NCBI GenBank assembly: GCA_963787205.1 | Contig: CAWBCD010000048.1 | Location: 1-64,000, forward strand | Source of the DNA: DATFNI01 sp963787205 | GTDB lineage: Bacteria > Bacteroidota > Rhodothermia > Balneolales > DATFMH01 | Direction: 5' to 3' | Length of the DNA: 64,000 nt | In this document: positions 62,615 through 64,000 of the stretch, piece after piece | Layout of the letters: each line of letters opens with the position of its first letter | Numbering within the stretch: the stretch's first letter is position 1 | Position numbers and translations under genes: made by a program | Notes under the pieces: model-generated | Told to the model about the DNA's origin: nothing | What the model saw: only the letters and a program-made list of their open reading frames with translations | Databases searched by the model: none

Positions 62615-63604
62615 ATGAAGGCTATGGTGTTACTCCAACCGGGGAAGCCGCTTCAGTATGAAGAGGTTGATAGACCTGAGCCTGGGAAGGATCAGGTATT
62701 GATTAAGATTCATGCCTGCGGTGTTTGCCGAACCGATCAACACATTGTCGACGGTGAACTTGCTGACCCGAAGCTCCCACTGATACCCGGTCATGAAATT
62801 ATTGGAGAAATTGTAGAATACGGCGAAGGATCCGGTCGTTTTTCGATTGGTCAGCGAGTTGGTGTTCCATGGCTGGGTCATACCTGCGGACACTGCTACT
62901 ACTGCAAACATGGACATGAGAACCTGTGTGAGAACGCGAAGTTCACCGGATACACGATGAATGGTGGATACGCTGAATATACCGTCGCCGAAGAGCGATA
63001 CTGTTTTCCCATCCCGGAACAATACGAAGACGCCCATGCCGCGCCGCTGATGTGCGCCGGATTGATCGGGTATCGGTCCTATTCGATGGTTGGCGATGCG
63101 AAGCGTATCGGGTTTTACGGATTCGGAGCCTCCGCGCATATCCTGATACAGATCGCCAGGAATGATGGGCGAGAAATCTACGCCTTTACAAGATCCGGCG
63201 ACAAAACGGGCCAGGATTTCGCCCGCGACATGGGAGCCGTATGGGCCGGAGTATCAAATGAAAAGCCACCCGAGGAGCTCGATGCCGCCATTTTGTTCGC
63301 GCCGGTTGGCGCTCTGGTACCGGCATCGCTGAAGGCAGTTCGCAAGGCTGGCATCGTGGTCTGCGCGGGTATCCACATGAGTGATATCCCCTCCTTCCCA
63401 TACAAAATACTCTGGGAAGAGCGTCAGATTAAATCGGTGGCCAACCTCACCCGTGCCGATGGCGACGGCTTTATAAAGGCAGCGGCGAAAACAAAGATTG
63501 AGACGGAAATTCATCCATACAAACTGGAAGATGCCAACCACGCCCTGCAGGATCTCCGCGAAGGCAATTTCAACGGCGCCGCCGTGTTGACCATGAATTA
63601 CTGA
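62615..63604 (+). CDS. Zinc-dependent alcohol dehydrogenase
   Basis: The protein has 329 residues of the medium-chain dehydrogenase family. Catalytic zinc ligands: CGVCRTDQH (Cys about 36), GHEIIGEI (His/Glu about 60-61). The structural zinc site has CGHCYYCKHGHENLCE with four Cys. The Rossmann domain has GFYGFGASAH. It resembles AdhA-type alcohol dehydrogenases of the zinc-binding family (YjgB-like). It oxidises or reduces small alcohols or aldehydes with NAD(P). Single gene, normal length. Confidence 0.88.
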   Translation: MKAMVLLQPGKPLQYEEVDRPEPGKDQVLIKIHACGVCRTDQHIVDGELADPKLPLIPGHEIIGEIVEYGEGSGRFSIGQRVGVPWLGHTCGHCYYCKHGHENLCENAKFTGYTMNGGYAEYTVAEERYCFPIPEQYEDAHAAPLMCAGLIGYRSYSMVGDAKRIGFYGFGASAHILIQIARNDGREIYAFTRSGDKTGQDFARDMGAVWAGVSNEKPPEELDAAILFAPVGALVPASLKAVRKAGIVVCAGIHMSDIPSFPYKILWEERQIKSVANLTRADGDGFIKAAAKTKIETEIHPYKLEDANHALQDLREGNFNGAAVLTMNY

Positions 63605-64000
63605 GATTTATAGAACACGGATTATCGCGGATTTAAAGATTTACCCAACTCTGGTTCAAGTGTCCTCGCTTGAACAATGGCAGCATGGTACAGATGAGGA
63701 CGTCTGTACCAGCTCGTAGTCATTTAAAAAGTTATTCCCTCGCAACACGGGCTCTGCCCTGTTGCGCCGTTGCCTTTATAGACGATCCCGACTTGTTTTT
63801 ATTAATTAGTCCGTGTGAATCCGTGTTCTATTACAAAGCGCATACATTTAAAGACTGCCTTGAATTGTGAACATAAAGTCGTATCTTTCGTGTCGAAGAA
63901 GAGGAGCGTCAGCCAGATAGTTGGTTCGAGGATGCCAAAATCCAGTGACAACCAACAAAGGGGACTGATGCCGAAGCGACCGTTGACTTGGCCCGACCGT
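63605..64000. other. Window-end intergenic region with dispersed repeats
   Basis: AGAACACGGATTATCGCGG (63612-63630) and the reverse-complementary GTGAATCCGTGTTCT (63816-63830) form a wide inverted repeat pair. A related AGAACACGGAC occurs at 59905. These are ACACGGATT-type dispersed repeats. No gene or RNA was recognised to the window end. Confidence 0.4.

Noticed and set aside
63670..63870. 66-codon frame near the window end
   Set aside because: It covers dispersed ACACGGATT-type repeats and resembles no protein.
63890..64000. tRNA-like GTTCGAGG sequence
   Set aside because: No acceptor or anticodon stem can be paired around it.

Overview
The window looks like an FCB-group (Bacteroidota-like) chromosome. 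Supporting signs are TAnnTTTG-like promoter boxes, lipoproteins with short lipoboxes, a CarB that stops before the usual C-terminal allosteric domain, DUF4402 pilins, and A-rich rather than Shine-Dalgarno leaders. It carries flagellar genes (flhB-flhA-flhF-flhG and a FliA-type sigma factor), which argues against typical non-flagellated Bacteroidia and leaves the exact phylum open. Base composition was judged by eye, not computed.

Layout. (1) 1-2590: a GC-rich block with broken pieces of a polysaccharide lyase, a DUF4038 glycosidase and a DUF1593 protein, all of planctomycete-like type and full of frameshifts. It is joined abruptly to (2) 2590-8843: a conflict/defence-type locus with a truncated EAD11-like protein, a divergent SIR2-like-EAD11 protein, and a 1503-residue nSTAND ATPase-TM-WD40-TPR protein. 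(3) 8843-12175: a GH27 alpha-galactosidase lipoprotein and a methyltransferase, bracketed by two copies of a roughly 175-bp repeat. (4) 12176-24500: an integron gene-cassette array without an integrase in the window. Seven attC sites can be drawn, and in six of seven cassettes the first seven bases (GTTNNNN) are the exact reverse complement of that cassette's own R'' box (the seventh has one mismatch). Cassettes carry a DEDDh exonuclease-BRCT protein, three small ORFs, an alpha/beta hydrolase lipoprotein, a GmrSD-like DUF262-DUF1524 nuclease, a complete four-gene type II restriction-modification operon in one 3.65-kb cassette, a SnoaL-like lipoprotein, another alpha/beta hydrolase and a four-TM protein.

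(5) 24555-28432: a decayed hydrolase, a DUF2089/SHOCT-like pair, and a two-component system. (6) 28196-34986: flagellar export and placement operon (flhB, flhA, flhF, flhG, a small membrane protein, fliA, a small hydrophilic ORF). (7) 35168-42491: an SDR, a DUF58 protein preceded by a 13-copy heptamer repeat, and a chaperone-usher operon (two DUF4402 pilins, PapD-like chaperone, usher) whose usher carries an Fn3-like and an OmpA domain. (8) 43093-49395: TetR-EmrA-EmrB-EmrB-TolC multidrug efflux operon.

(9) 49943-64000: an amidinotransferase-family hydrolase, a CPXCG protein, carAB with a leader ORF and intrinsic terminator that look like an attenuator, RecQ, a methyltransferase, an acyl-CoA thioesterase, a GT2/GT39-like pair and a zinc alcohol dehydrogenase, separated by palindromic intergenic repeats. 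The strongest unusual signals are the integron array packed with restriction functions and the SIR2/EAD/STAND locus about 3.4 kb from it, which together form a defence-like island. No rRNA, tRNA, CRISPR array or complete transposase was recognised.
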